Shown one piece after another: positions 1 through 7,117 of a stretch of DNA of 9,271 nt; within the stretch, counting starts at the first letter, position 1, and the number at the start of each line of letters is the position of its first letter. Below the pieces are notes generated by a model. The model did not search any database. It saw nothing but the letters and a program-made list of their open reading frames with translations, and was not told the DNA's origin. Position numbers and translations under genes: made by a program. The stretch is from Gemmatimonadales bacterium (lineage in GTDB: Bacteria > Gemmatimonadota > Gemmatimonadetes > Gemmatimonadales > GWC2-71-9): NCBI GenBank assembly GCA_013003805.1, contig JABDII010000545.1, positions 1 through 9,271 on the forward strand, given 5' to 3'.

Positions 1-486
1 GGCGTAGTCGAAGGTAAACCGCAGCACCCGCTCGCACCCTTCGCGGGTGAGAATAGCGAGGGACTCGGCCACCGCGCGAGGATCGTCTCCGACCTGCACG
101 AAGTGTTCGACCCCGACGTAGAGCCCCTCGAGATTCTCCCGGACGAGCACCAGGTCGATGTTCTCGTACCGGCCGCCCGGTAGGAGCGACTTGGTCGGCC
201 TGACATTGGCGAACAGCTTGAATTCCTTCCGGAGTGCCACGTTCACCGAGCGAAATCCGGTGCCGACCGGTGTCGTAAGCGGCCCCTTGAGGGCAATCCG
301 GTGACGATGGATGCTTTCGAGCATGGCGTCGGGGATCGGCGTGCCGATGGAATCCAATGCGGCGATGCCTGCGATCTGTTCGTCCCAGGCGAAGGCGACT
401 CCGGTTGCCTCGAGCACCTTGACGGTCTGGGCCGTGATCTCCGGTCCGATGCCGTCACCCGAAATGAGGGTGACCGTGTGCGTCAC
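1..486 (-). CDS. NAD-dependent isocitrate dehydrogenase family protein (N-terminal 162 residues, cut by window edge)
   Basis: Belongs to the beta-decarboxylating dehydrogenases, which oxidise and decarboxylate isocitrate or a related 2-hydroxyacid to a 2-oxoacid with NAD(P)+. The reading frame is open from a GTG at 486 to base 1. Visible signatures are the N-terminal SGDGIGPE (residues 9-16), LKGPLTTPVGTGFRS (66-80), the substrate loop S80-V-N82 with R86 and R96 (ANVRP), and VRENLEGLY (115-123) followed by GVEH. The Ser-x-Asn loop fits isocitrate dehydrogenase better than isopropylmalate or homoisocitrate dehydrogenase, and the KGPLTTPVG stretch resembles the NAD-dependent type. Leu119 stands where Thr, Val or Asn is usual in REN-x-E. 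The GTG start shares four bases (GTGA) with the stop of the lipoprotein gene upstream, implying translational coupling. No strong Shine-Dalgarno is seen. The C-terminal half with the catalytic aspartates lies outside the window, so exact substrate is unproven. Confidence 0.9.
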   Translation of the reverse strand, partial: MTHTVTLISGDGIGPEITAQTVKVLEATGVAFAWDEQIAGIAALDSIGTPIPDAMLESIHRHRIALKGPLTTPVGTGFRSVNVALRKEFKLFANVRPTKSLLPGGRYENIDLVLVRENLEGLYVGVEHFVQVGDDPRAVAESLAILTREGCERVLRFTFDYA

Positions 487-1133
487 GGCTCGAAGCCCCG
501 AATCGGGAGGACGGCATCCATCAGGGCCTCGAGTGCCGCGGCCGGAGTTCCACCGGCGGCATTGGCCAGGGTCCGCCACAGCACTTGGCCCGACCGTGCG
601 TCGCCCAGCACCATCATCAGCTCGGCCCGGACCAGGCCCGGCTTGGGTTGCCTGAACACAAGTGCCGCGGGGACCAGCGCGTGTCGTCCGCCGGAGATAG
701 CCACCAACGATCGCAAGTGCGAGCGGAACGGGTCGGGAATGACGTCGAGCTCGGGCGAGCGCATCACCGCCTGCCCCATCCGGTCGGGATTGGTCACCAC
801 CCCGGGGGAGCGCCGAGCGATGTCCCGCAGGTCGGGCGGGAGCTTCCATTCAATTTCGGGTGCGCGGGCCATCAGCTTCTCGCCCACGATCGAGTCGGCC
901 CACGCCAACAGCGCCGTGCGGTTCCGGAACAGCTCACCGCCCGCGAGCGTCGAGTCGGCCACCGCCAGAGTGAGTGGGAAGACCGCGATGGGCTGCCCGG
1001 CAAGCGCCTCGGTCAAGAGCGGGATGGTCGGCGGCGGAAGCGAATCGGCCGGAGCGGGTGTTGTCTCAGAGCGTTGCCCGCCGCCGCAACCGACGACAAC
1101 GAGGAGCGCTGGAAAGAAGAATCTCAGATCCAC
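483..1133 (-). CDS. Predicted lipoprotein of unknown function
   Basis: The 216-residue product starts at GTG 1133 and has a short signal peptide: MDLR, a hydrophobic run FFFPALLVVV, then the lipobox VVGC with Cys16 as the lipidated residue. Residues 17-35 are a low-complexity Gly/Ser/Thr/Pro-rich linker typical of lipoproteins. The remainder (about 48-216) is a soluble alpha/beta domain that I do not recognise. It contains IAVFPLTLAVAD, then RNRTALLAWADSIVGEKL, a PPDLRDIARRSPG segment, and near the end VRAELMMVLGDARSGQVLWRT, where 'D-x-x-S-G-x-x-x-W' resembles the final strand and helix of lipoproteins that build a small envelope complex. It is probably anchored in the inner or outer membrane, facing the periplasm. 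Its stop overlaps the isocitrate dehydrogenase start. A weak GGGG lies a few bases before the GTG. The existence of the gene is well supported by the signal peptide, its function is not. Confidence 0.8.
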   Translation of the reverse strand: MDLRFFFPALLVVVGCGGGQRSETTPAPADSLPPPTIPLLTEALAGQPIAVFPLTLAVADSTLAGGELFRNRTALLAWADSIVGEKLMARAPEIEWKLPPDLRDIARRSPGVVTNPDRMGQAVMRSPELDVIPDPFRSHLRSLVAISGGRHALVPAALVFRQPKPGLVRAELMMVLGDARSGQVLWRTLANAAGGTPAAALEALMDAVLPIRGFEP

Positions 1134-1365
1134 GGGTCCCCGTCTCGTAAGAGGGATGGGCCGGCCGAGGGCAGCCGGCGTAACTCATGAAGCTACAACG
1201 TGTGCTCTCGGGGCAGCAGGGCCGAGCCCGAATACAGGGGGCGCCGGCCCGGAAGCTAATCTGGGTGGGGGCGGATTCAAGGATCGGGCAGTGTTGCGTG
1301 CCCGGTGGCGTGCGGGTTATGCGCTAGAGAGAGCTGCGCCTATCACAGCGACGGCGCTCGGCAGG
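1134..1365. other. Intergenic gap between the seven-gene operon and the lipoprotein gene
   Basis: This 232-base gap holds no convincing gene. Read on the minus strand there is a weak hairpin just after the radical SAM stop (GCGCC at 1336-1340 with GGCGC at 1353-1357, loop of 12), without a T-run, so it is at best a poor terminator. A possible sigma-70-like promoter for the lipoprotein gene is TTGAAT (1280-1275), a 16-base spacer, then TAGCTT (1258-1253), which is a weak -10 match. A second GC-rich inverted repeat, GCCGGC-N8-GCCGGC, lies around 1161-1180. The gap suggests that the lipoprotein and isocitrate dehydrogenase genes form a separate transcription unit. Confidence 0.4.
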
Positions 1366-2256
1366 CTATAGGCCGTACACCTGGCGTGGCGCGAGCTGGT
1401 CCGCGAACTCGTCCAGCAGCGAGCGGCGGGTCAGGTAGCACAGGTGACATTCATCCACGTAGCCATCGTCGGGCAGGAAGCCATGCTCCTCCGCCAAACG
1501 GGCCGGACCTCCCCGGACCAGCGGCCCAGAGATCGGGTGGGTCCCCGGATCGTACTCCGCCACGAGCCGGGCCAACGGCGTCTGCCACACGTTGCCGATG
1601 CTGATCCCCTGGCACACATGGACGTGGCCATACGAATCGACGTGGACCCGGTTGGGCCGCTCCAACTCCTCGTACGGGCATTCCATGAGCGACTCCCACG
1701 GCCGGGTCGGCAGTCCCGCCGTCAACTTCTCCACCGCCCGTCCCCGGAACATGACCGGCCCGCCGGTGATCGGCTCCCCTCGGCCATGGGTAGGAGTCGC
1801 CTCGACCCCGGGCCGCGCGATGCGGATGGTGTCCACCGTCATGCCGAGTTTCTGCGCGGCCGCGACGGCCCGAGTTGCCGACGAGTCCGTGCCGAGATGG
1901 AATTCGTCGTCGCTGACACTCAGGTCGGCGATGCCCAACTCGGCGAGGGGGCGGAGCCACAGGAGGGCGTTCTCCTCGCAGTCGGCCCAGTACGAGTTGG
2001 TGACCAGGCCTACCTCGAAGCCGCGCTCACGCGCTTCGCGAACACCCTCGATGAGCAGGGGATAATAGAGGAAGGCCTCGCCGCCTTCGAAGTAGATCCG
2101 CTCGACCGATGGGATGGCGCGGGCCTGGTCGAGCAGAGCACGGAGTTGGCTTAGCGTGAACGTGCCGGCGGCCTCCGGACCGGAGTACACGAAGCAGTGG
2201 TCGCACTCGAAGTTGCAGTTGTAGGTGAGGAGTATGTGAACCTGCTCTGGCCACAT
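1366..2256 (-). CDS. Radical SAM protein with C-terminal auxiliary-cluster (SPASM/twitch-like) cysteines
   Basis: A 296-residue radical SAM enzyme that would cleave S-adenosylmethionine reductively to start radical chemistry on an unknown substrate. The [4Fe-4S]-SAM motif C14-x3-C18-x2-C21 (in NCNFECDHC) sits ten residues in, and the SAM-binding GGE motif is at 58-60 (FEGGEAF). The C-terminal part has C193, then G210-x4-C215 (GHVHVC) and C270-x2-C273 (DECHLC), the spacing style of a SPASM/twitch auxiliary cluster, which in known relatives often acts on peptides or other large substrates. The ATG at 2256 has a clear AAGGAG seven bases upstream. It follows the dehydrogenase gene by 33 bases and is the last gene of the operon. 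The ferredoxin at the operon head could donate electrons. No precursor peptide was found in the window. Substrate unknown. Confidence 0.9.
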   Translation of the reverse strand: MWPEQVHILLTYNCNFECDHCFVYSGPEAAGTFTLSQLRALLDQARAIPSVERIYFEGGEAFLYYPLLIEGVREARERGFEVGLVTNSYWADCEENALLWLRPLAELGIADLSVSDDEFHLGTDSSATRAVAAAQKLGMTVDTIRIARPGVEATPTHGRGEPITGGPVMFRGRAVEKLTAGLPTRPWESLMECPYEELERPNRVHVDSYGHVHVCQGISIGNVWQTPLARLVAEYDPGTHPISGPLVRGGPARLAEEHGFLPDDGYVDECHLCYLTRRSLLDEFADQLAPRQVYGL

Positions 2257-2263
2257 AGCAGCA

Positions 2264-2269
2264 CTCCTT
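2264..2269 (-). promoter_or_regulatory. Ribosome binding site of the radical SAM gene
   Basis: AAGGAG on the minus strand, seven bases before the ATG at 2256. It is among the strongest Shine-Dalgarno matches in the operon and fixes the start of the radical SAM gene. Confidence 0.75.
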
Positions 2270-2289
2270 GGGAACTCACCAGGTTGAGC

Positions 2290-3144
2290 CTACCCCAGCG
2301 ACATCCCCCCGTCCACCACGAGCGTCTGCCCGGTGATGTGCCGCGCCTCCTCGGAACAGAGGAACGCGATCACCCGGGCGATGTCTTCGGGGTCGGCCAG
2401 GCGGCCGAGCACCGACTTCGCCTGGGAGCGTTCCACCACGTCCTTGGGCAAGAGCTCCATCCGCTCGGTGCGGATGAACCCGGGCGCTACGGCGTTCACG
2501 TTGATGTTGGCCGACCCGAGGTCGACCGCGGCGGCACGGGTGAGTCCCTCGACCGCCGCCTTGCTCGCGGCGTAGTTGGCGACCCCGAATCCCGGCCGGC
2601 CCGCGGTATGGGCGCTTACGCTCACGACCTTGCCGTAGTGCTGCGCCCGGAAGTGCTGCGCCGAGGCCCGGATGCAGTTGAAGGCACCGGTGACGTTGGT
2701 TTCCAGCACCTCCGCCCAGGCCCGCTCGGACAGTCGCCAAAGCGCGCCGTCGACGGCGATGCCGGCGTTGTTGACCAGGTAGTGCAGGCCGCCCAGTCGG
2801 GCGATGGTCTCGTTGACGAAGTGCTCGACGGCTAAGCGGTCGCGTACGTCGCACCGGCTGGCGTAGACGTGCACGCCCATCCCCGACAACGTCGTTTCGG
2901 TAAGCAGGGCTTGTTCGGTGACGTCGCGGTCAGGAAGGTCGAGGTAGCAGAACGCCACCTTGCAGCCCCGCCGCCCGAATTCCATCGCGATGGCGCGGCC
3001 CAGCCCGGTGGCACCGCCGGTCACGATCGCGACCTTGCCGCGGTAGCCCTCGGCGATGGCCTGTGGCTCGGGATCCTCGAGCGCGGCCTCGCCGGTGTGC
3101 TCCCACGCCGGGGAGGAGTTGAATTCTTCGTCGGAGAAAGCCAT
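2290..3144 (-). CDS. FabG-like short-chain dehydrogenase/reductase, catalytic Ser position is Ala
   Basis: A classical SDR that would reduce a ketone or oxidise an alcohol with NAD(P)(H), similar to 3-oxoacyl-ACP reductases. With the ATG at 3144 (284 residues), the cofactor motif TGGATGLG is at 42-49, NNAG at 125-128, the structural Asn (ETN) at 150, Y191-x3-K195 in NYAASK, and PGFI near 221-224. The C-terminal VVDGGMSLG is typical of FabG-like members. The serine that should lie 13 residues before the tyrosine is Ala178, though Ser177 is adjacent. About 33 residues, several acidic, precede the Rossmann fold, which is longer than usual. The frame continues upstream to a TTG at 3183, but that codon lacks a Shine-Dalgarno and lies next to a hairpin, so the ATG is preferred. 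Sixty bases separate it from the DUF885 stop and 33 from the radical SAM gene. Confidence 0.9.
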   Translation of the reverse strand: MAFSDEEFNSSPAWEHTGEAALEDPEPQAIAEGYRGKVAIVTGGATGLGRAIAMEFGRRGCKVAFCYLDLPDRDVTEQALLTETTLSGMGVHVYASRCDVRDRLAVEHFVNETIARLGGLHYLVNNAGIAVDGALWRLSERAWAEVLETNVTGAFNCIRASAQHFRAQHYGKVVSVSAHTAGRPGFGVANYAASKAAVEGLTRAAAVDLGSANINVNAVAPGFIRTERMELLPKDVVERSQAKSVLGRLADPEDIARVIAFLCSEEARHITGQTLVVDGGMSLG

Positions 3145-3187
3145 CAGTGGGACCAACCTACCGGCCGCAGCGGCCGCCTGCAAGGCA

Positions 3188-3210
3188 GGCTGAGAGAGGA
3201 GCCCTCAGCC
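3188..3210 (-). other. Small inverted repeat at the DUF885/dehydrogenase junction
   Basis: GGCTGAG (3188-3194) pairs perfectly with CTCAGCC (3204-3210) around a nine-base loop, and the DUF885 stop codon lies inside the stem. There is no following T-run on the minus strand, so it is not a standard intrinsic terminator. It could be an mRNA processing or attenuation element within the operon, or chance. Confidence 0.35.
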
Positions 3211-4845
3211 TTCTAAGCCCATCCCCCAGGCGATCAACGAGACGGGCAAGCCGCCGTAGCTCAACAGCTCATCGTGAAAGGTCTTGAGCGCAAAGTCTGC
3301 CCCGGCCCGCGCCCGATACGCCGCCCTCAATTGCAGAATCTCCCGCCGCCCCACCGCGTAACACAGCTGGTAGGTCGGCCAGGCACAGTACCGCCGCACC
3401 TCTCGCTCGGCGCTCATCCGGTCGATGGGCAGGTGATCCACCATGTAGGTGATCGCCTCGTCCGGCGTCATCCCGCGCGTGTGGAGGCCCACATCCAGAA
3501 TCACCCGGATGGCCCGCCACAAGAGGTGCACCTGCTGGAACAACAGCTCCTCCGGGGTCTGATAGAACCCCTCCTCACCCATCATCTCTTCGCAGTAGAG
3601 CGCCCCCCCCTCCACCATGACCGGCGTCCAGACGAACCGCCGCACCGAGGACTCCAGCGACTGGGCTGTTAGCAGCTGCAGGTGGTGGCCGGGACATCCC
3701 TCGTGGACCGCGGTTGCGGTCAACTCGTGGATACAATGCTCACGCAACATCCGATCGAGCACGTCCGGAGAGCCGCCTTCGTTGGGCACGGTGACATAGA
3801 AGTAGCCGGTCCGTTCTTCCATGAGCTGGCCCGGCGGTTGATAGGCGGCAAACGGGACGAGGGGAACCATGAACGGTGGCGTCTGCACCAGCTGGAGCGG
3901 TCCCTGAGGTAACGTGGCCAGGTCCCTCTCGTGCACGAATTCGAAGGCGCGGTCGAGCGACGATTGATAGGCGTCGATGAGACCGTCGCGGCCCGGGTGA
4001 TCCTCCCGCAAGCGCTCCACCAGATCCCGCCAGTGCCGCGATGGATCGATGGCCTGTGCCTGGCGTTCGATCTCCGTCGTGACTTCCTCCTGCAACCGAA
4101 GCCCGTATCGCCAGAGCTCCGGCGCGGTGTTCCGGAGGGCATGCTCATGGTGCAGCCGGCGGTCGAATTGGTCTTCCCCAACCGCGAAGGACAGCAAGTC
4201 CGGATGGGCCTCCAACTCGGTCTCGAGCGCCCCCCCAAACCGTTCCAGGCGTTCGTCGGCCTCGGTGACCGCCGCTTCGAGCTCTTCCAACAGATCGGGT
4301 ACCGCGGAGCCCAGGGTTTCCGCGGCGGTCCGGAGCAGGAGACGCGCCCCGGGAATCATCTTGGTGGCCGACTCGACGAAGACGGCGGGAGGCTCATTGA
4401 GCGTCGCTTGCGCCGCGTCCAGGAAAGACGGCACTTCCATGAAGCGGGCCAAGACCGAGCGGGCACGATGATCCGGACCCGATTCCCCCCTGATCAGCGG
4501 GGTGTAGATGGCCTCACACAGGTGGGACAGCCAAAATTGAGGGTTGCGTACGTGCGGTTGTTCATGCTGCAGCCGGAACACCAACACCCGGATGTCATCC
4601 AACAGTGCTGTCCGGTCGATTTCGTCCTGCAGCGATTCGACTTCGAGATCCTCGACCGCACCGGCCATGGCGCGGAACGCCGCGAGGTGGTGACGAATGG
4701 ACTCAACGTCGAAGGAGCCCAAACGGCAGTCGTGCTCCGCCGTGCCCGCAGCGGTGGCGGACGCGGGGTCGAAGTGCCAGCGGAGATCGAGGAACGAGCG
4801 GCAGAGCGCCTCAGTTGCTGGAGGCATCGACCACGCTCTCGTCAT
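3205..4845 (-). CDS. DUF885-family metallopeptidase-like protein, no signal peptide
   Basis: Matches the DUF885 (PF05960) family of zinc-peptidase-like proteins, about 546 residues and of family length. The N-terminal FLDLRWHFDPASATAAGTAE and D-x-R-L segment resembles the family's usual start. The metal-site signature HEGCPGHHLQ lies at 381-390, the local form of HExxPGHHxQ, and a downstream glutamate motif EGGALYCEEMM starts at E412, where the family usually has EGWAxYxE. The frame extends upstream to an ATG at 4956, but that would overlap the preceding gene by 146 bases and add non-family sequence. ATG 4845 is chosen, with ATG 4827 the main alternative; neither has a clear Shine-Dalgarno. 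With either start it overlaps the end of the upstream gene. No hydrophobic leader is present, so it should be cytoplasmic, unlike many exported relatives. Substrate unknown. Confidence 0.88.
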   Translation of the reverse strand: MTRAWSMPPATEALCRSFLDLRWHFDPASATAAGTAEHDCRLGSFDVESIRHHLAAFRAMAGAVEDLEVESLQDEIDRTALLDDIRVLVFRLQHEQPHVRNPQFWLSHLCEAIYTPLIRGESGPDHRARSVLARFMEVPSFLDAAQATLNEPPAVFVESATKMIPGARLLLRTAAETLGSAVPDLLEELEAAVTEADERLERFGGALETELEAHPDLLSFAVGEDQFDRRLHHEHALRNTAPELWRYGLRLQEEVTTEIERQAQAIDPSRHWRDLVERLREDHPGRDGLIDAYQSSLDRAFEFVHERDLATLPQGPLQLVQTPPFMVPLVPFAAYQPPGQLMEERTGYFYVTVPNEGGSPDVLDRMLREHCIHELTATAVHEGCPGHHLQLLTAQSLESSVRRFVWTPVMVEGGALYCEEMMGEEGFYQTPEELLFQQVHLLWRAIRVILDVGLHTRGMTPDEAITYMVDHLPIDRMSAEREVRRYCAWPTYQLCYAVGRREILQLRAAYRARAGADFALKTFHDELLSYGGLPVSLIAWGMGLEG

Positions 4846-6073
4846 GCGCTCGGGCCACGAGGCGGTGGCATTCCTCCTCGCTGAGCAGCCGGTCGGTCTG
4901 CTTGGCTGCCTGGAATAGGGCGTCACACGCGGCCTGGTCACCGGGATCGTAGCCATGATCCTTGAGCCAGACCTTCACATTGGAGAGGCCGGACACGGCG
5001 GAGATCTCGATCCGCTGCTTGAGACCGAACACGCCCGCGGGGATCGAGGAGTAGACCCGATCAACCAACCAGGTATCGCCCTTCTCCATCGCCTTCATGA
5101 TGGCGGAGGCGTGAACACCGGTGGCGGTGCGAAAGGCGTCCTCCCCTACCACCGGGTAATTGGCCGGGATGGGTACGCCGGTGGCCTCCGACACGATCTG
5201 ACAATACTCCCTGAGCTTGGACAGATCCCCCTCGTGGGCGCCGAGGAGGTAGAGATTCACGATGAGCAAATCCATCTCCGCATTGCCCACGCGTTCGCCG
5301 ATCCCTAGGGCGGTCGCGTGTATGCGTTCGGCGCCGGCCTCGATGGCCGCGAGGCAATTCGCGATCCCCAGGCCGCGATCGCGGTGGCCGTGCCAATCGA
5401 TCTTCACGTCTTCGCCCGTGGGAGCGATGATCTCCTCCTGGGCGAACCGGACCAGGTGCCGGACCCCGTTCGGCGAAGCATGACCGGTCGTGTCGGCGAG
5501 GCAGATGCGCCTGGCACCGCAGCGGATGGCCGTTTGGTAGAGCGTCTTGATGGTCTCGGGACGGGCCCGAGTCGTGTCTTCGGTGACGTACATGACCCGG
5601 AGCCCATGGGACACGGCGAAGGTCACCGCTTCCTCGGTGGCGCGGAGCATCTTCTCCATGGTCCAATTCTCAGCGTACTGCCGGATGGCGGAGGACCCGA
5701 TGAAGGTCGCCGCCTCGATGGATAGGCCGATGTCCTGAGAGATCGTGACGATGGGCTCGATGTCCGCCACCACCGTCCGGGCGGCGCAATTCGGGTCGAT
5801 GGGGAGCTTGGCATCGACTATTTCCCGCGCCAACGCCCGCACCTGCTCCACCACGCGGTGGCCGGCGCCGGGGAGTCCGATATCGGCGGCCCGGATGCCC
5901 AGGTCGGCCATGAGATGGAGCAGACTGAGCTTGGCGGACATGGGCGGATCGATCACCGATGGGCTCTGGAGCCCATCGCGGAGCGACTCGTCGTTCAGAA
6001 CAAAAGACGAGCTCCGAAAATCGTACGCGTCGCCCAGGCCATTCCAGTCATAAATGAGGTCGTTGGGGTCCAT
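4811..6073 (-). CDS. DRE-TIM acyltransferase: 2-isopropylmalate/homocitrate/citramalate synthase-like
   Basis: A 420-residue TIM-barrel enzyme of the HMGL-like family (PF00682), which joins the acetyl group of an acyl-CoA to a 2-oxoacid or cleaves such products. Seen: LNDESLRDGLQSP (26-38) with metal/catalytic R32-D33; IGLPGAG (65-71); FIGSSAIR (124-131); EDTTRA (165-170); LADTTGHASP (192-201); the metal-binding H228-G-H230 (WHGHRDRGLG); and GIGERVGNAEMD (257-268), the synthase-type loop. Oddities: RDGLQ, more like HMG-CoA lyase than the usual synthase RDGEQ; Asp64 where the conserved glutamate of the DRE triad (usually IEAGFP) is expected; and an Arg after HGH instead of Asp/Asn. A region like the LeuA linker (VVGEDAFRTATGVH, 308-321) follows, but there is no full LeuA leucine-sensing domain. 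Starts 55 bases after the nucleotidyltransferase stop. Probably a synthase, substrate unassigned. Confidence 0.85.
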   Translation of the reverse strand: MDPNDLIYDWNGLGDAYDFRSSSFVLNDESLRDGLQSPSVIDPPMSAKLSLLHLMADLGIRAADIGLPGAGHRVVEQVRALAREIVDAKLPIDPNCAARTVVADIEPIVTISQDIGLSIEAATFIGSSAIRQYAENWTMEKMLRATEEAVTFAVSHGLRVMYVTEDTTRARPETIKTLYQTAIRCGARRICLADTTGHASPNGVRHLVRFAQEEIIAPTGEDVKIDWHGHRDRGLGIANCLAAIEAGAERIHATALGIGERVGNAEMDLLIVNLYLLGAHEGDLSKLREYCQIVSEATGVPIPANYPVVGEDAFRTATGVHASAIMKAMEKGDTWLVDRVYSSIPAGVFGLKQRIEISAVSGLSNVKVWLKDHGYDPGDQAACDALFQAAKQTDRLLSEEECHRLVARAHDESVVDASSN

Positions 6074-6127
6074 GCCTGTACGTTCACCGCGAATCAGGAG
6101 AAGGTCAAGTTGAGGTCAGACTGGGCT

Positions 6128-7117
6128 TCAACCCGCTCGAACCACGGAATCGGCCGCAATGCTGGCCGAGCCGTGAAGCCCCTCCACCACTGCTCGATCG
6201 CCGATCATGGAAGCGTCGAGCGTCACCCGGCTGAGCTTCGCCTCGGCGCCCACGATGGCGTTGGTCACCGTACTGTCAGAGATGATTGCGCCCGCCCCGA
6301 TGGTGGCGTTGGGCCCGATGACGCTCCGCTCGATGGTGGCCCCATCCGCGATGGAGACCGGATCATGGATGGTGACCCCCGGGAAATCCCGCCGGTGTGC
6401 GCCGCCTCCGCTCCCGCCCTGCGATAGGAGGATGCCGTTCGTCTCGAGCAGCGTCTCGAGCTTCCCACAGTCATACCACCCACCGACCTCCGCGGTTTGG
6501 ATCTTCTTGCCATGCTCGATCATCCACTGGAAGGCATCGGTCAGGAAAAATTCTCCCTTCATCGGCGCTGCGGCCAGCGTGTGGTCGATGCCTTGCCACA
6601 GACTTTCAACGTCGCGGATGAAGTAGAGGCCGATGTTCGCCAGCTTCGAGATGGGCTCGGACGGTTTCTCGACGATCCGGGTCATGTAGCCTTCCGCATC
6701 GGTCACCACCACGCCGAACCGTTGGTAGTCCTCGACTTCCTTGGCCCAGATGATCCCGTCGTCCTCGCCCCGGTTGATCACCGACAAATCCGCCTCGAAG
6801 ACCGTATCGACGAAGATGATGAGCATCGGCCCCGTGATGAATGGGCGGGCGAGATTGACCGCTCCGGCCGTCCCGTCTTGGACCTTCTGTTCGACAAATC
6901 GCGCCGGAATCCCGTAGCGGTCGGTGGCGTAGCGTTCCACTTCCTCTTTCAGGTGGCCGGTGATGAAGATCAGCTCCGAAACTTGAAGACCCTCGAGCCG
7001 GTCCATGACCCAGTCCATGACGGGCCGTCCGGCGACTTCGAGCAGCGGTTTCGGGGTGTGATAGGTGTGGGGACGAAGCCTGGTGCCCTTACCGGCGAGC
7101 GGAATGACGACTTGCAT
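6128..7117 (-). CDS. Sugar-phosphate nucleotidyltransferase with left-handed beta-helix tail
   Basis: A 329-residue member of the NTP_transferase family (RmlA/GalU/GlmU-like) that would activate a sugar 1-phosphate with an NTP, releasing pyrophosphate. The N-terminal nucleotide-binding motif LAGKGTRLRP is at 7-16 with TPKPLLEV at 21-28 supplying the conserved lysine; the Mg-binding aspartate is D104 in FVDTVFEAD, where the family usually has GD; VEKP is at 149-152 and WYDCGK at 214-219. From about 248 to 320 there are hexapeptide-like repeats (IHDPVSIADGATIERSVIG, IGAGAIISDSTV) typical of a left-handed beta-helix that often gives oligomerisation or acyltransfer-like regulation. The start is ATG 7117, sharing one base with the cupin stop (TGATG); an in-frame GTG at 7120 is too close to the Shine-Dalgarno. 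The sugar and nucleotide are not deducible. Confidence 0.93.
   Translation of the reverse strand: MQVVIPLAGKGTRLRPHTYHTPKPLLEVAGRPVMDWVMDRLEGLQVSELIFITGHLKEEVERYATDRYGIPARFVEQKVQDGTAGAVNLARPFITGPMLIIFVDTVFEADLSVINRGEDDGIIWAKEVEDYQRFGVVVTDAEGYMTRIVEKPSEPISKLANIGLYFIRDVESLWQGIDHTLAAAPMKGEFFLTDAFQWMIEHGKKIQTAEVGGWYDCGKLETLLETNGILLSQGGSGGGAHRRDFPGVTIHDPVSIADGATIERSVIGPNATIGAGAIISDSTVTNAIVGAEAKLSRVTLDASMIGDRAVVEGLHGSASIAADSVVRAG

Noticed and set aside
1134..1365. Precursor peptide for the radical SAM enzyme
   Set aside because: The only ATG on the minus strand here (about 1187) gives a short Arg-rich frame with no ribosome binding site that runs into the lipoprotein gene.
301..1371. Long plus-strand open frame opposite the dehydrogenase and lipoprotein genes
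   Set aside because: It is antisense to two genes with clear family or signal-peptide features, and its translation is low-complexity Arg/Ser/Pro-rich shadow sequence.
3931..4884. Plus-strand open frame of 317 codons
   Set aside because: It lies antisense within the DUF885 gene, has no recognisable motif, and GC-rich genomes often give such frames.
4846..4956. Upstream start for the DUF885 gene at 4956
   Set aside because: It would overlap the acyltransferase gene by 146 bases and adds residues unlike the family.
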